Positions 17,932 through 29,720 are shown, counted from the stretch's first letter. The stretch: DNA of 64,000 nucleotides from Streptomyces mutabilis (GCF_014649815.1 NZ_BMTT01000018.1:62001-126000), one strand, 5' to 3'. Numbers and translations are program-made. The notes: generated by a model from the sequence alone, not told the origin.

Positions 17932-20490
17932 GTGCGAGCCACCCTGCGCTGGGCCCACTCCGATCTGCGCACGCACCGGGGCGAGGCCCTGTTCCTCGTC
18001 CTCGCCACCGTCGGCATCGTCGCGTCGCTGCTGCTGGCCACGGCCCTGTTCGGGTACGCGACCAATCCCTGGCAGCGGGTCTTCACACAGGCCCGGGGCG
18101 CACACGTCTGGCTGCACACCGACCGCGCCGCCGACACCGGTGAGCTGGCCGCGCTGGACGGCGTCCAGTCCGTCGCCGGCCCCTATCCGACCGCCTCCGC
18201 CACCGTCGCCGTACGCGGCACCCGGGCCTCGGTCGAGCTGCGCGGCACCGCCGAGGTGCCCGAGGTGGGGCGGCCGCTGCTCACCGCCGGGCACTGGCTC
18301 GACGCCGACGAGCCCGACGGAGTGGTGCTGGAGAGCCGGCTCGCCCGCGCGCTGCTGGCCCAGCCCGGCGACACCCTCACGCTGCCCGGCACGGCGCGGA
18401 CCCTCACCGTGCTCGGCGTCGCCGACAGCCCCGAACGCCGCTACCGGCCGGGCGAGCAGCCGGGCCTCGTGTGGGCACCGCCGGCCGCGGTGCCCGACCC
18501 CGGCGGGCAGGTGATCGGGCTGCGGCTGGCCGATCCCGGGGAGACGGACTACGCCGTGCAGCGGGCGGTGACCGTGCTGGGCGCCGGTGCGATCGGGCAG
18601 GTCTCCACCTGGGAGCAGGCCCGTGCGGAGGCGCAGGGCGACAACCGGCTGCTCGGTCAGGTCCTCGGCCTGTTCGGGCTGGGTGCGCTGCTCGCCGCGG
18701 GGCTGGCGGTGCACGGGGCGATCGGCACCCGTATCCGCGGTCATCTGCGGGACATCTCGGTACTGAAGGCGATCGGCTTCACGCCGGGGCAGGTGGTGCG
18801 GGTCTTCCTGCTCCAGCACCTCGCCTACGCGCTGCTCGGCGCGGTGGCCGCCGCAGGGCTCACCCAGGCCCTCGGCAGCCGGGTGCCGGGGCGGCTCGGG
18901 GACGCGGTCGGCGTGTGGCAGGGGCTGCCCGGACACACCGTCGCGCTGTTCGCCGTGCCGGCGTGCGCGGTCCTGTTCATCGGCGCCACCACCGGCCTCG
19001 CGGCGTGGCGGGCGGGCCGGGTGCCACCGGTTCCGCTGCCGCGTCCGGCGGCGGCACGGGGCGGCGGGCTGTCCGGGGCGACCCGCGGGGCGCTGGGGTT
19101 GCGGGTGTTCCGGGTGCGGGGGCGGGGCGACGGGGGTGCCGGGGAGCCCGGCGTCCGGACCGCCACGGTCTCCGGCACGCCCGCCCCGGCGAAGCCCGGA
19201 ACCAAGGACCCCGGGGACGCCGACCTCTCGGGCAGCGGAGGCAGCGACAGCCCGGGCACCGGAGAGATCGACGTCCCGAGCCCTGCCGAGCCCGGGGGCC
19301 CGGGCAGCCAAGGGGCCGGCACCGGTCACCGCGGAGCGGCCGGTGAGCAGGCAGCCGACACGCACCGACTGGAGCTGCGCGTGCCGCCCGCGCTCGTCCT
19401 CGGCTGGCACAAGGCGTTCGCCCGCCGCCCGCGTGCGTTCGCCACGGTAGCCCGGCTCACGCTGCCGCTGCTGCTGATCGTGGTGGCGATGAGCGCGTGG
19501 ACCACCATCGACCGCTTCCACGACCACCCCGAGCGGATCGGCCTGCCGACCGCCCTCACCGTCCGCGCCGAGACCGGTCCCGGCGACCGCGGCACGCGGG
19601 CCCTGCTGGAGCGCGACCCCGAGGTCGCCGCCGCCTACCCGGGTGTCGAGGTGGCCGCCCTGGTGCCGGGTCAGACCGCGACGATCGCCCTGCGCGGGCT
19701 CGGCACCCGCGAGGACCCGTACCCGTACGCCCTGGCCGAGGGCCGCCGCGCGCACGGACTGGACGAGGCGGTGGCGGGGCAGGGGCTGCTGGACCTGTTG
19801 GAGGTGGAGGTCGGCGACTGGGTGCGGCTGACCGTCGGGGACCAACCGCAGGTCCTGCACATCGTGGGCCGCAGCATCGAGCCCGAGAACGCGGGCCGAG
19901 TCATCTCCACCTCACTGGACACCCTCCGGGAGAACGACCCGCGGCTCGAGCCGACCCTCCACCAGCTGCGCCTGCGCGCCGGCGCCGACCCGGACGAGGT
20001 GGCCGGGCGGCTCGCCGAGGCCGGGCACGGACGGCTCGACGTGCACGCCGTGGCGAACCCGGCCGACGGGCTCTCCCCGCTGCGCGGAGTCGTCCTCGGG
20101 CTGATCGCCGTCCTCGCCCTCGTCGGGCTGATCGAACTGCTCACCGCGATCGGCGGCACCGTCCGGGAGAGCGAACGTGACCTGCTCGCCCTCAAGGCGA
20201 TCGGACTGTCACCGCACCAGATCACCGGCATCACGGTCACGGCCACCGGGTGCACCGCCCTGGCGGCCGTGCTCCTCGCCGCCGCCCTCGGGCTGCCGCT
20301 CGCGCACTGGCTGATCGACGCCCAAGGCGCCGCCAGCGGCATCGGCGCGGGCATCGCGCAGGCCCCCTCCCCCGTTCTCCTCGTGCTCGTGGGCGCGGCG
20401 GCCGTGCTCGGTGCGGCGGCGCTGGCCGCGGTGCCCGCGGCGCGGGCGGCCCGGCGCCGCCTCGCGGACACGCTGAGCGCGGTGGCCTGA
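17932..20490 (+). CDS. FtsX-like ABC transporter permease
   Basis: An 852-residue permease with two FtsX/MacB-like halves, each with a periplasmic-facing domain and several helices (MAHSDLRT-type N-terminus MRATLRWAHSDLRTHRGEAL; repeated LKAIGFTPGQV and LKAIGLSPHQI loops mark the two halves). About residues 365-478 are a Pro/Gly/Ser/Thr-rich, low-complexity linker between the halves, probably disordered. The start is GTG 17932 with GGAGGGCTGAGG upstream. It is the partner of the ATPase encoded just before it. Confidence 0.88.
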   Translation: MRATLRWAHSDLRTHRGEALFLVLATVGIVASLLLATALFGYATNPWQRVFTQARGAHVWLHTDRAADTGELAALDGVQSVAGPYPTASATVAVRGTRASVELRGTAEVPEVGRPLLTAGHWLDADEPDGVVLESRLARALLAQPGDTLTLPGTARTLTVLGVADSPERRYRPGEQPGLVWAPPAAVPDPGGQVIGLRLADPGETDYAVQRAVTVLGAGAIGQVSTWEQARAEAQGDNRLLGQVLGLFGLGALLAAGLAVHGAIGTRIRGHLRDISVLKAIGFTPGQVVRVFLLQHLAYALLGAVAAAGLTQALGSRVPGRLGDAVGVWQGLPGHTVALFAVPACAVLFIGATTGLAAWRAGRVPPVPLPRPAAARGGGLSGATRGALGLRVFRVRGRGDGGAGEPGVRTATVSGTPAPAKPGTKDPGDADLSGSGGSDSPGTGEIDVPSPAEPGGPGSQGAGTGHRGAAGEQAADTHRLELRVPPALVLGWHKAFARRPRAFATVARLTLPLLLIVVAMSAWTTIDRFHDHPERIGLPTALTVRAETGPGDRGTRALLERDPEVAAAYPGVEVAALVPGQTATIALRGLGTREDPYPYALAEGRRAHGLDEAVAGQGLLDLLEVEVGDWVRLTVGDQPQVLHIVGRSIEPENAGRVISTSLDTLRENDPRLEPTLHQLRLRAGADPDEVAGRLAEAGHGRLDVHAVANPADGLSPLRGVVLGLIAVLALVGLIELLTAIGGTVRESERDLLALKAIGLSPHQITGITVTATGCTALAAVLLAAALGLPLAHWLIDAQGAASGIGAGIAQAPSPVLLVLVGAAAVLGAAALAAVPAARAARRRLADTLSAVA

Positions 20491-20523
20491 CCGGGAGGAC
20501 CGGCCGGGCCGCCGCGCCCAGGC

Positions 20524-22176
20524 TCACTGCCGGCCGCGCAGCTCCCGGTAGGCGGCGACCAGCGCCTCGGTGGAGGCGTCCAGGCCCGGGACCTCGGCGC
20601 CCTCGGTGAGGGCGGGTTCGACGCGCTTGGCGAGGACCTTGCCCAGTTCGACGCCCCACTGGTCGAAGGAGTCGATGTTCCAGACCGCGCCCTGCACGAG
20701 CACCTTGTGCTCGTAGAGGGCGACGAGCTGGCCGAGCACCGACGGGGTCAGCTCGCGGGCGAGGATCGTGGTCGTCGGGTGGTCGCCCTTGAACGTCCTG
20801 TGCGGGACCAACTCCTCCGGGACGCCCTCGGCGCGTACCTCGTCGGACGTCTTGCCGAAGGCGAGGGCCTGGGTCTGGGCGAAGAAGTTGGCCATCAGCA
20901 GGTCGTGCTGGGCCTTCAGCTCGTCGCTGAGCTCGGCGACCGGCTCGGCGAAACCGATGAAGTCCGCCGGGATCAGCTTCGTGCCCTGGTGGATCAACTG
21001 GTAGTAGGCGTGCTGCCCGTTGGTGCCGGGCGTGCCCCACACGACCGGGCCGGTCTGCCACTCCACCTCGCGCCCGTCCCGGCCGACGTACTTGCCGTTG
21101 GACTCCATGTCGAGCTGCTGGAGGTAGGCGGTGAACTTCGACAGGTAGTGGCTGTACGGCAGTACCGCGTGCGACTGGGCGCCCATGAAGTTGCCGTACC
21201 AGATGCCCAGCAGGCCCATCAGGAGGGGCACGTTGGACTCGGCGGGGGCGGTGCGGAAGTGCTCGTCGACGAGGCGGAAGCCGTCGAGCATTTCCCGGAA
21301 GCGGTCCGGACCGATGGCGATCATCAGGGACAGCCCGATCGCCGAGTCGTAGGAGTAGCGGCCGCCGACCCAGTCCCAGAACTCGAACATGTTGGCCGTG
21401 TCGATGCCGAAGTCGGCGACCTTCCCGGCATTGGTCGAGAGGGCGACGAAGTGCTTGGCGACCGCCTTCTCGTCACCGAGTGCGTTCAGCAGCCAGGTTC
21501 GGGCGGAGGTGGCGTTGGTGACCGTCTCGATGGTGGTGAAGGTCTTGGAGGCGATGATGAACAGCGTCTCGGCGGGGTCCAGGTCACGGGTCGCCTCGTG
21601 CAGGTCGGCGCCGTCGACGTTGGAGACGAAACGGACCGTCAGGTCTCGGTCGGTGAAGCTGCGCAGCACCTCGTGGGCCATGGCGGGGCCCAGGTCGGAG
21701 CCGCCGATGCCGACGTTGACGACGTTCCGGATGCGCTTGCCGGTGTGGCCCTTCCACTCCCCCGCGCGGACCCGGTCGGCGAAGCCCGCCATCTTGTCCA
21801 GCACGGCGTGCACCTTGGGCACGACGTTCTCGCCGTCGACCTCGATCACCGCGTCCCGAGGGGCCCGCAGCGCGGTGTGCAGGACCGCCCGGTCCTCGGT
21901 GGTGTTGATCTTCTCGCCGCGGAACATGGCGTCACGCAGGCCGAAGACGTCGGTGGCGGCGGCCAGCTCGCGCAGCAGCCGCAGGGTCTCGTCGGTGACG
22001 AGGTGCTTGGAGTAGTCGACGTACAGGTCTCCCACCCGGAGCGTGCAGCCGGTACCGCGAGCCGGGTCGGCGGCGAACAGCTCGCGCAGCCGCAACTCGC
22101 CGAGTTCCTCGCGGTGCTTGGCCAGCGCGGCCCATTCGGGCGTCTGGTTGAGCCTGGTACGGCCGTCTGCGTTCAT
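20524..22176 (-). CDS. pgi: glucose-6-phosphate isomerase
   Basis: A 550-residue phosphoglucose isomerase interconverting glucose 6-phosphate and fructose 6-phosphate. Signatures are [46 protein letters not shown] and [15 protein letters not shown], with the catalytic Glu and His in the last two areas. The length is normal for the E. coli-type enzyme. The start is ATG 22176; GAAGG is about 13 bases upstream, so the exact start is less certain. The gene is convergent with the ABC permease, 33 bases apart. Confidence 0.95.
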   Translation of the reverse strand: MNADGRTRLNQTPEWAALAKHREELGELRLRELFAADPARGTGCTLRVGDLYVDYSKHLVTDETLRLLRELAAATDVFGLRDAMFRGEKINTTEDRAVLHTALRAPRDAVIEVDGENVVPKVHAVLDKMAGFADRVRAGEWKGHTGKRIRNVVNVGIGGSDLGPAMAHEVLRSFTDRDLTVRFVSNVDGADLHEATRDLDPAETLFIIASKTFTTIETVTNATSARTWLLNALGDEKAVAKHFVALSTNAGKVADFGIDTANMFEFWDWVGGRYSYDSAIGLSLMIAIGPDRFREMLDGFRLVDEHFRTAPAESNVPLLMGLLGIWYGNFMGAQSHAVLPYSHYLSKFTAYLQQLDMESNGKYVGRDGREVEWQTGPVVWGTPGTNGQHAYYQLIHQGTKLIPADFIGFAEPVAELSDELKAQHDLLMANFFAQTQALAFGKTSDEVRAEGVPEELVPHRTFKGDHPTTTILARELTPSVLGQLVALYEHKVLVQGAVWNIDSFDQWGVELGKVLAKRVEPALTEGAEVPGLDASTEALVAAYRELRGRQ

Positions 22177-22268
22177 GTCGGACGTCAGCCTTCTTCCTTG
22201 GGTGTCCCAGCTGTCCCGGCTGGTCCAACCTAATTGATCAGTACGGAAGAAGACCGACAGTGCGGGAA

Positions 22269-22604
22269 CTAGAGCTCGCCCCGCAGCTTGGCGAGCGCCT
22301 CCGCGAGGATCGCCTCGCCGTCGGCGTCGCTGCGCCGCTCGCGCACGTACGCCAGGTGCGTCTTGTAGGGCTCGGTGCGCGGCGGGTCCGGCGGGTTGTC
22401 CCGGTCCTGTCCGGCGGGGAAGCCGCAGCGCGGGCAGTCCCAGGTCTCCGGTACCTGTGCGTCGCTCGCGAAGCTCGGCTGTGTCTCGTGTCCGTTGGAG
22501 CACCAGAAGGAGATGCGCAGACGCGGCGCGGACTCGCCGCGCTCGGCCTCACCCATCGGCCCCGCCCCGACCCGGCTCCCCCGGATCGCGTTGCCACTTG
22601 CCAC
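22269..22604 (-). CDS. RbpA-family RNA polymerase-binding protein
   Basis: A 111-residue RbpA-like protein. RbpA binds the principal sigma factor and RNA polymerase and stimulates transcription in actinobacteria. The sequence shows the N-terminal [10 protein letters not shown], a central C-x3-H ... C-x2-C zinc-binding set (WCSNGH and WDCPRCG), and the basic sigma-interaction helix region [19 protein letters not shown]. The start is GTG 22604 with GGGAG seven bases upstream. Streptomyces has more than one RbpA-like gene, so this may be the paralogue rather than the main RbpA; I cannot decide that here. Confidence 0.85.
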   Translation of the reverse strand: MASGNAIRGSRVGAGPMGEAERGESAPRLRISFWCSNGHETQPSFASDAQVPETWDCPRCGFPAGQDRDNPPDPPRTEPYKTHLAYVRERRSDADGEAILAEALAKLRGEL

Positions 22605-22732
22605 GGTGTAACTCCCTGCGTGATGGTGCCGCGAAGCGAGTCGGCGTTTCGCTCCGCTGCGAGGCGCCTCAGTCTACGTAAGGCCCAACGCGCGTCCAGT
22701 GGTTGGAGTTACAAGCCCAAGCGCCCAGACGC

Positions 22733-22781
22733 AAGCCCCATGATAGGCGGCGCCGTGCGGCGCGTACCGAACATGGGGCTT
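22733..22781 (-). terminator. terminator after secG
   Basis: AAGCCCCATG and CATGGGGCTT form a perfect 10-base outer stem with an inner GC hairpin (GGCGCCGTGCGGCGC). It lies just downstream of the secG stop on the minus strand, which suits the end of the gap-pgk-tpiA-secG transcription unit. Confidence 0.7.
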
Positions 22782-22822
22782 TACGTGTGGAAGTGCGTGG
22801 CGTGTCAGAAGTTCGCCACGTG

Positions 22823-23059
22823 TCAGTTGTTCGCCTTCATCAGCAGGCCGAGCACCATGATGCACGCGAACCACAGCAGACCGACCACCACGGTGATCCG
22901 GTCGAGGTTGCGCTCGGCGACCGAGGAGCCGCCGACGGAGGACTGCATGCCGCCACCGAACATGTCGGAGAGGCCGCCGCCCTTCCCCTTGTGCATCAGC
23001 ACCAGCAGCATCAGCAGCGCGCTGAAGACGATCAGGGCGATCGAGAACCCCAAAACCAC
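22823..23059 (-). CDS. secG: preprotein translocase subunit SecG
   Basis: A 78-residue membrane protein with two hydrophobic helices (GFSIALIVFSALLMLLVLMH and ITVVVGLLWFACIMVLGLLM) separated by a Gly/Ser-rich polar loop (KGKGGGLSDMFGGG) typical of SecG. It assists SecYE in protein export. The start is taken as GTG 23059, preceded by GAGGAAG; longer readings add unlikely sequence. It follows tpiA on the same strand with a 124-base gap, as in many Gram-positive genomes. Confidence 0.9.
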   Translation of the reverse strand: MVLGFSIALIVFSALLMLLVLMHKGKGGGLSDMFGGGMQSSVGGSSVAERNLDRITVVVGLLWFACIMVLGLLMKANN

Positions 23060-23183
23060 GGCTGGACCAACTTCCTCGGATTCGGATGAACGACGGGGGC
23101 ACGGTGCAACAGGCCACCATGCCCCCGCAAGGGTACGACGTATCGCCGCTACCGCATACTCACCGGTCGACCTGCCGGCCGGC

Positions 23184-23960
23184 TCACTGGTCGCTGAAGC
23201 GCACGATCTTGACGAACTCGTCCGAGTCCAGCGAGGCACCGCCGACCAGGGCGCCGTCGATGTCGGCCTGCGCCATGATCTCGGCGACGTTGCCGGACTT
23301 GACGGAGCCGCCGTACTGGATGCGGACCTTGTCGGCCAGCTCCTGGGAGTACAGCTCGGCGAGCTTGCCGCGGACGGCCGCGCAGACCTCCTGGGCGTCC
23401 TCGGCGCCGCAGACCTTGCCGGTGCCGATCGCCCACACGGGCTCGTAGGCGATCACGATCGTCTCGGCCTGCTCGGCCGGGAGGTCCTTCAGGCCGCCCT
23501 CGACCTGGGCGAGGGTGTGGGCGACGTGGTTGCCCGCCTCGCGGACGTCGAGCTCCTCGCCGACGCACAGGATCGGGGTCAGACCGTGCTTGTAGGCGGC
23601 CTTGACCTTGGCGTTCACCAGCTCGTCGGTCTCGGCGTGGTACTGCCGGCGCTCCGAGTGGCCGATCGCGACGTAGGTGCAGCGCAGCTTGGCCAGCATC
23701 GGGCCGGAGATCTCGCCGGTGTAAGCGCCGCCGTCGTGGGCGGAGACGTCCTGGGCGCCGTACTTGATCTTCAGCTTGTCGTGCTCGACCAGGGTCTGCA
23801 CCGAGCGCAGGTCGGTGAAGGGGACGAGGACGGCGACCTCGACGGCGTCGTAGTCCTTGTCCGCGAGGGCGAAGGCGAGCTTCTGGACGTGGGCGATGGC
23901 CTCGAGGTGGTTGAGGTTCATCTTCCAGTTGCCCGCCATCAGCGGCGTGCGGGTGGTCAT
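23184..23960 (-). CDS. tpiA: triosephosphate isomerase
   Basis: A 258-residue TIM-barrel enzyme interconverting dihydroxyacetone phosphate and glyceraldehyde 3-phosphate. It has the substrate Lys in AGNWKMN, the electrophilic His in AIGHSERR and the catalytic Glu in [13 protein letters not shown], plus the phosphate-gripping IQYGGSVK. It starts 5 bases after the pgk stop and is part of the gap-pgk-tpiA group. Confidence 0.97.
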   Translation of the reverse strand: MTTRTPLMAGNWKMNLNHLEAIAHVQKLAFALADKDYDAVEVAVLVPFTDLRSVQTLVEHDKLKIKYGAQDVSAHDGGAYTGEISGPMLAKLRCTYVAIGHSERRQYHAETDELVNAKVKAAYKHGLTPILCVGEELDVREAGNHVAHTLAQVEGGLKDLPAEQAETIVIAYEPVWAIGTGKVCGAEDAQEVCAAVRGKLAELYSQELADKVRIQYGGSVKSGNVAEIMAQADIDGALVGGASLDSDEFVKIVRFSDQ

Positions 23961-23965
23961 CGGGG

Positions 23966-25177
23966 TCAGTCCTCCAGTGCGGCGAGGCCGGGGAGCGTCT
24001 TGCCCTCGAGGTATTCGAGGGAGGCGCCGCCGCCGGTCGAGATGTGGCCGAATGCGTTCTCGTCGAAGCCGAGTGTGCGGACGGCCGCGGCGGAGTCGCC
24101 GCCGCCGACCACGGTGAAGCCCGGGGCGTCGACGAGGGCCTGGGCGACCGCCTTGGTGCCCTCGGCGTAGTCGGGGTGCTCGAAGACGCCCATGGGGCCG
24201 TTCCAGAAGACGGTGGCGGCGTCGGCGAGCTTCGAGGCGTACAGCTTGCGGGTCTCGGGACCGATGTCCAGACCCTCCTGGTCGGCGGGGATGGCGTCCG
24301 CGGCGACGGTGGTGGGGTTGGCGGGGGCCTTGGTCTTCAGGTCCGGGAACTCGGAGGAGACCAGCACGTCGACGGGGAGGACCAGCTCGACGCCGTTCTT
24401 CTCCGCGCGCTCGATGTACTCCTTGACGGCCGGGATCTGGTCCTCCTGGAGGAGGGAGATGCCGACCTCGTAGCCCTTGGCCTTGAGGAAGGTGTAGGCC
24501 ATGCCGCCGCCGATGAGCAGCCGGTCGGCCTTGCCGAGCAGCTGGTCGATGACGGCGAGCTTGTCGGAGACCTTGGCGCCGCCGAGTGCCACGACGTAGG
24601 GCCGCTTGACGTCGTCGGTGAGCTTCTTCAGGACGCCGACCTCGGTGGCGATGAGGTAGCCGGCGTAGTGCGGCAGCCGCTTCGGCAGGTCGAAGACGGA
24701 GGCGTGCTTGCGGTGCACGGCGCCGAAGCCGTCGCCGACGTAGACGTCCGCGAGGCCGGCCAGCTTGTCGGCGAAGGCGGCGCGCTCGCTCTCGTCCTTG
24801 CTGGTCTCGCCGGCGTTGAAGCGCAGGTTCTCGATGACCGCGACCCGGCCGTCGGAGAGGCCGGAGACGGTGGCCTCGGCGGAGATGCCGACCGTGTCCT
24901 CGGCGCAGGCGACGTCGGCGCCGAGCAGCTCACCGAGGCGGGCGGCGGCGGGGCCGAGGGAGAAGGCCGGGTCCGGGGCGCCCTTGGGGCGGCCCAGGTG
25001 CGAGGCGACGATCACGCGCGCGCCCGCGTCGGCCAGGGCCTTGACGGTGGGCACCACGGCGCGGATGCGGCCGTCGTCGGTGATGGTGGTGCCGTCCAGC
25101 GGCACGTTGAGGTCGGCGCGGACGAAGACGCGCTTGCCGGTGACGCCTTCGGAGAGCAGTTCGTCGATCGTCTTCAT
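23966..25177 (-). CDS. pgk: phosphoglycerate kinase
   Basis: A 403-residue kinase producing ATP from 1,3-bisphosphoglycerate. The N-terminal signature [14 protein letters not shown], the substrate-binding SHLGRPKG and the nucleotide-binding [10 protein letters not shown] are intact. The length is typical of actinobacterial enzymes. It is between gap (142 bases upstream, with a hairpin in between) and tpiA (5 bases downstream). Confidence 0.97.
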   Translation of the reverse strand: MKTIDELLSEGVTGKRVFVRADLNVPLDGTTITDDGRIRAVVPTVKALADAGARVIVASHLGRPKGAPDPAFSLGPAAARLGELLGADVACAEDTVGISAEATVSGLSDGRVAVIENLRFNAGETSKDESERAAFADKLAGLADVYVGDGFGAVHRKHASVFDLPKRLPHYAGYLIATEVGVLKKLTDDVKRPYVVALGGAKVSDKLAVIDQLLGKADRLLIGGGMAYTFLKAKGYEVGISLLQEDQIPAVKEYIERAEKNGVELVLPVDVLVSSEFPDLKTKAPANPTTVAADAIPADQEGLDIGPETRKLYASKLADAATVFWNGPMGVFEHPDYAEGTKAVAQALVDAPGFTVVGGGDSAAAVRTLGFDENAFGHISTGGGASLEYLEGKTLPGLAALED

Positions 25178-25243
25178 GCAGTGGGCTCCTGGGTTCTCGG
25201 ATCGCTCGTGATCCTACGAGGGCTGGTCGCTGCGGACGCGACG

Positions 25244-25283
25244 CAGGGCCCGGACAGCGCGGCCTTGCGCTGCCCGAGCCCTG
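25244..25283 (-). terminator. hairpin between gap and pgk
   Basis: CAGGGCCCGGACAGCGC pairs with GCGCTGCCCGAGCCCTG (about 15 of 17 pairs, 6-base loop) downstream of the gap stop on the minus strand. It could terminate or attenuate transcription between gap and pgk, allowing higher gap expression. Confidence 0.65.
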
Positions 25284-25319
25284 CTGTCACATGCGAGGTG
25301 CCTGCTGAGTCCGGCTGGA

Positions 25320-26522
<1,203 letters not shown>

Positions 26523-26554
26523 CTACACCGTGCCGGTCCCCCACGTCCGGGATT

Positions 26555-29509
26555 TCACTCGTCCAGGGCACGCAACGCCTGCCGGACCAGAGCGGTCCGG
26601 GCGGCCGGCTCGGTGAGGTGTTCCAGACCGAAGCCGAGCAGCACGGTGTCGTCCGTGGTGATGGCGCCGTAAGTCTGGAACAGGGTCCCGGTGCGGGTCC
26701 AGTCCTTCAGTACGGCGGGGCTGCCGGCGGGCGGTCCGGCCACCTGCCAGGCGCCGAGCGAGGTCTCGAAACCCTCGGTCTGCGTCGCCGTGCCGCCGAC
26801 CACGAGCGAGGCGTCGTCGGCGAGTATGCCGCGTCCGCCGCTGCCCGGGTCGGTGACGTAGGCGATCGACACCTCGACGGACTTCCCGGCGTAGGCACTC
26901 AGGTCGAACTCGACCTGCCGCCAGCCCCCGGAGGAGCCGGTGAGGCCGTGCCACTGCCCGGTGGTGCCGGTGGCGGTGCAGCCGTCGTCGGACAGGGTGA
27001 GGTAGTGCTCCAGCCAGGGGTGCTCGCCCATGTAGAAGCCGGCCCCGCACTCGGACGGCACGGCGGTGCCGGTCGCGCCTCCGGCCTCGGGGAGCGTGGT
27101 CCAGTCGTCGGCGCCGGTGGTGTGCGCCTCGACCAGGGCGTGGTCGTAGCCCCGCTCGGTGTCCCACAGGAGCTGGGTGCGCAGAGTGGGACGGTCGGCG
27201 GCGGTGACGCCGGTGAGGTCGACGGTGCGGGTGAGGCGCTTGTAGGCGTCGTCGGTGTGGACGGCGGCGGCCATCCACTCGCCCGCGTAGGGCCCGTACG
27301 GGTTGACGGTCCCGGCGAACTTCCCGGCGCCCGCGCCGGCGAACTGGGGGTAGGTGTCGGCGGGCAGCTGGTCCGAGGTGACGCTGTAGGTTCCGGCGGC
27401 GTCCAGCGGGTTGCCGGGGGCGTCGCCGAGCTTTCCGGTGGTGCCGCCGAGCTTTCCGGAGCCGGTGAATCCGGTGGCTCCGGGGGTGGCGGTGCGGGTG
27501 TAGGCGCCCAGGTAGTACTGGCTGAAGTCGTCGGAGGGGGTGCCGTCTCCGAGGTCGACGCTGCCGCCGGCCCGTTCGCCCGCCTCGATCAGCCGGCCGC
27601 CCTCGTTGAGGTAGGCGCGCAGCTGGAGCTGGGTGGCGTTGCCGGGGTCGGCAGCGCCGGTGTAGTGAACGACGGTGCCGAAGTGGCCGAGGACGCCGAG
27701 CGCGTCGGGCGCACCCTGGGTGGCGACGTCCCAGACGGCCGCCCGCTTGCCGTTGGCCTCGAGCGCGTCCACGTAGATCTTGGTCTGCGTGACCCTGGCT
27801 CCCTCCTCGGCTACGACGAGGACGTCCGCGCGGGGCCGCTCGGCGATCGTGTACGTGAAGTGCTCGCTCTCGGTCCGCCTGCCCTGCTTCGTCTGGCCGG
27901 TGAACCAGACCTCGACCTCGTCGCCGGTGCCACCGTCCTTGACCTCGGCGCGGTACTCGTCGAAGTGGAGGTTGTCCTCGCCGCCGTACGTCTCGCCGCC
28001 CCGCCAGGGCTTCAGGGCCATGTCGTGGACGCGTCCGCCGTTGACGCGGTACTTCAGCTCCTTGTCGCGCACCGATTTGCGCGCGACGACGGAGACCTCC
28101 TGGTCGGCGCCGCGCGAGTAGGACGTGGTGAAGGGGTCCGGGGTGAAGTCGGCGGCCTCGATGCCGACGGAGGAGGACGGCCGGTCGGGGTGCGCGGCGC
28201 TCTCGGCGACGGAGAGTGCGAAGGGGACGTTCTTCTGGAACTCCTCCTCGATCAGCTTCTCGTCGTCGGGGAAGTTGAAGCCGGACCGGCAGTCGTTCGC
28301 CTTCCACTCGTCGTCGGGGTACTGGTCGGAGATGGTCTGGCAGGTGGACATCTCCGGGGTGAACATCGCCATGCCGTTGACGTTGGCGGCGTGGCCGTCC
28401 GCCTCGCCGTTGGTGGTGTACAGCTCCGAGGAGACCTGCGGGCGGTAGCCCGGGATCGCGGAGTTCTCGGGCGTGCCGGCGAGCGCCTCGTAGAGGACGT
28501 CGTCCGGGGTGCGGGTGGCGACCTGCCAGCCGACGCCGTAGAGGAGCAGTTCGGCGGCGGAGTGGTAGTTGATGCCGTAAGCGAAGCCGACGCGCTTCTG
28601 GAAGGCGTCCAGGGCCTTGGTCTCGGGCTCGGAGTTCGGGCCCGCGCCGCGGTAGGTCTGGCTGGTGGGGTTCGGGGACGAGCCCTCGTCGTCGTAGCCC
28701 CACTTGTAGGCGAAGTTGCGGTTGAGGTCGACGCCGTCGCCGGTGCTGATGGTTCCGTCGCCGTTGACGTCCCGCAGGTTCTTGCGCCACAGACGGTTGT
28801 CGGTGTCCTCGAAGGTGTAGTCGTACCCGTCGGGGTTGGCCGACAGCAGGAACCACAGCTCGGTGGAGTCGACCAGCTTCCTGATCCGCCGGTCCTTCTC
28901 GTAGTTGTCCAGGTAGTGGTGCATCAGCCGGCGGGTCATCTCCGGGGTGATCCACTCTCGCGCGTGCTGGTTGGACATGTAGAGAACGGCGGGCTTGGAG
29001 CCGTCCCGGGACCTGTCCGCGTGCTTGGTGAGCTTGAGGGCGAGGATGTCTTTGCCGTTCACCGTCCTGCCGATGGAGACGACCTTGGTGAGGCGGGGGT
29101 GCTCCTGCGCGGTGCGCAGGATCTCCTCCCTGAGGCCGCCGCTGCCGCTGTACGGGCGGAAGACGCCGTCGGCGGCGTCCTCGACGCGCTCGGCGGCCCG
29201 GGTGGAGAGGGTGTGCTCCTTGAGGTCCACGCCCTGTTTCTCCAGCTTCCCGGCCTGCTGGTCGGTGAGGTAGACCTCGACGGTGGCGGTGCCCTGGTCG
29301 GGGACCTGCTCGCCGAGTTCGTGGCCGTCCTGGCCGGCGGCCAGCAACAGGGGTACCTGCTCCTGGGTGACGTCGGCGCGGAAGACCCTCACCTCGTCCG
29401 CGTCCGTGTCCGCGGGACCCGAGGGTTGTGCCTGGGCGATGGGTGCGAAGCTCGCTCCGCCGATCAGGAGCGCGCCGACGGCGAGGATCGATCTCGCTCT
29501 TCGTCTCAT
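26555..29509 (-). CDS. secreted M14 zinc carboxypeptidase, multi-domain
   Basis: A 984-residue secreted metallopeptidase. The signal peptide (MRRRARSILAVGALLIG ... AQA) is followed by a propeptide-like region and the M14 catalytic domain at about residues 115-430, with the zinc motif H-x2-E in NQHAREW, LLSANPDGYDYTF, VDLNRNFAYKWG, the zinc His in GINYHSAAELLLYG and the catalytic Glu in TPEMSTCQT. The long C-terminal half (about 450-984) has beta-sandwich-like and immune-inhibitor-like segments (for example WRQVEFDLSAYAGKSVEVSI) that likely bind substrate. ATG 29509 is preferred because the signal peptide begins there. It is the only gene of its unit. Confidence 0.9.
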   Translation of the reverse strand: MRRRARSILAVGALLIGGASFAPIAQAQPSGPADTDADEVRVFRADVTQEQVPLLLAAGQDGHELGEQVPDQGTATVEVYLTDQQAGKLEKQGVDLKEHTLSTRAAERVEDAADGVFRPYSGSGGLREEILRTAQEHPRLTKVVSIGRTVNGKDILALKLTKHADRSRDGSKPAVLYMSNQHAREWITPEMTRRLMHHYLDNYEKDRRIRKLVDSTELWFLLSANPDGYDYTFEDTDNRLWRKNLRDVNGDGTISTGDGVDLNRNFAYKWGYDDEGSSPNPTSQTYRGAGPNSEPETKALDAFQKRVGFAYGINYHSAAELLLYGVGWQVATRTPDDVLYEALAGTPENSAIPGYRPQVSSELYTTNGEADGHAANVNGMAMFTPEMSTCQTISDQYPDDEWKANDCRSGFNFPDDEKLIEEEFQKNVPFALSVAESAAHPDRPSSSVGIEAADFTPDPFTTSYSRGADQEVSVVARKSVRDKELKYRVNGGRVHDMALKPWRGGETYGGEDNLHFDEYRAEVKDGGTGDEVEVWFTGQTKQGRRTESEHFTYTIAERPRADVLVVAEEGARVTQTKIYVDALEANGKRAAVWDVATQGAPDALGVLGHFGTVVHYTGAADPGNATQLQLRAYLNEGGRLIEAGERAGGSVDLGDGTPSDDFSQYYLGAYTRTATPGATGFTGSGKLGGTTGKLGDAPGNPLDAAGTYSVTSDQLPADTYPQFAGAGAGKFAGTVNPYGPYAGEWMAAAVHTDDAYKRLTRTVDLTGVTAADRPTLRTQLLWDTERGYDHALVEAHTTGADDWTTLPEAGGATGTAVPSECGAGFYMGEHPWLEHYLTLSDDGCTATGTTGQWHGLTGSSGGWRQVEFDLSAYAGKSVEVSIAYVTDPGSGGRGILADDASLVVGGTATQTEGFETSLGAWQVAGPPAGSPAVLKDWTRTGTLFQTYGAITTDDTVLLGFGLEHLTEPAARTALVRQALRALDE

Positions 29510-29622
29510 GAACCCCCCTAGATGGGGCCTGTCCGACAGGCCTGGGTTCGCCACAGCAGCGAACAGATGCCAGGCTCATGACAGCTCATGATCGAGTCAA
29601 GAGCACGGCAAGGACACGCGAA

Positions 29623-29663
29623 AAGCCGGTGCGGGTCACCCGAGAGGGCGCTCGCACCGGCTT
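29623..29663 (-). terminator. terminator after whiA
   Basis: AAGCCGGTGCG and CGCACCGGCTT form a perfect 11-base stem; on the minus strand the hairpin is followed by a short T run (GGCTTTTCG). It lies 58 bases beyond the whiA stop and closes the uvrC-rapZ-yvcK-whiA operon. Confidence 0.8.
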
Positions 29664-29720
29664 GTTGCCGACCGGTGTGGGGTGGGGGCCGGCGGGTGCG
29701 GCGGGTCGGCGCGCGTTCGG

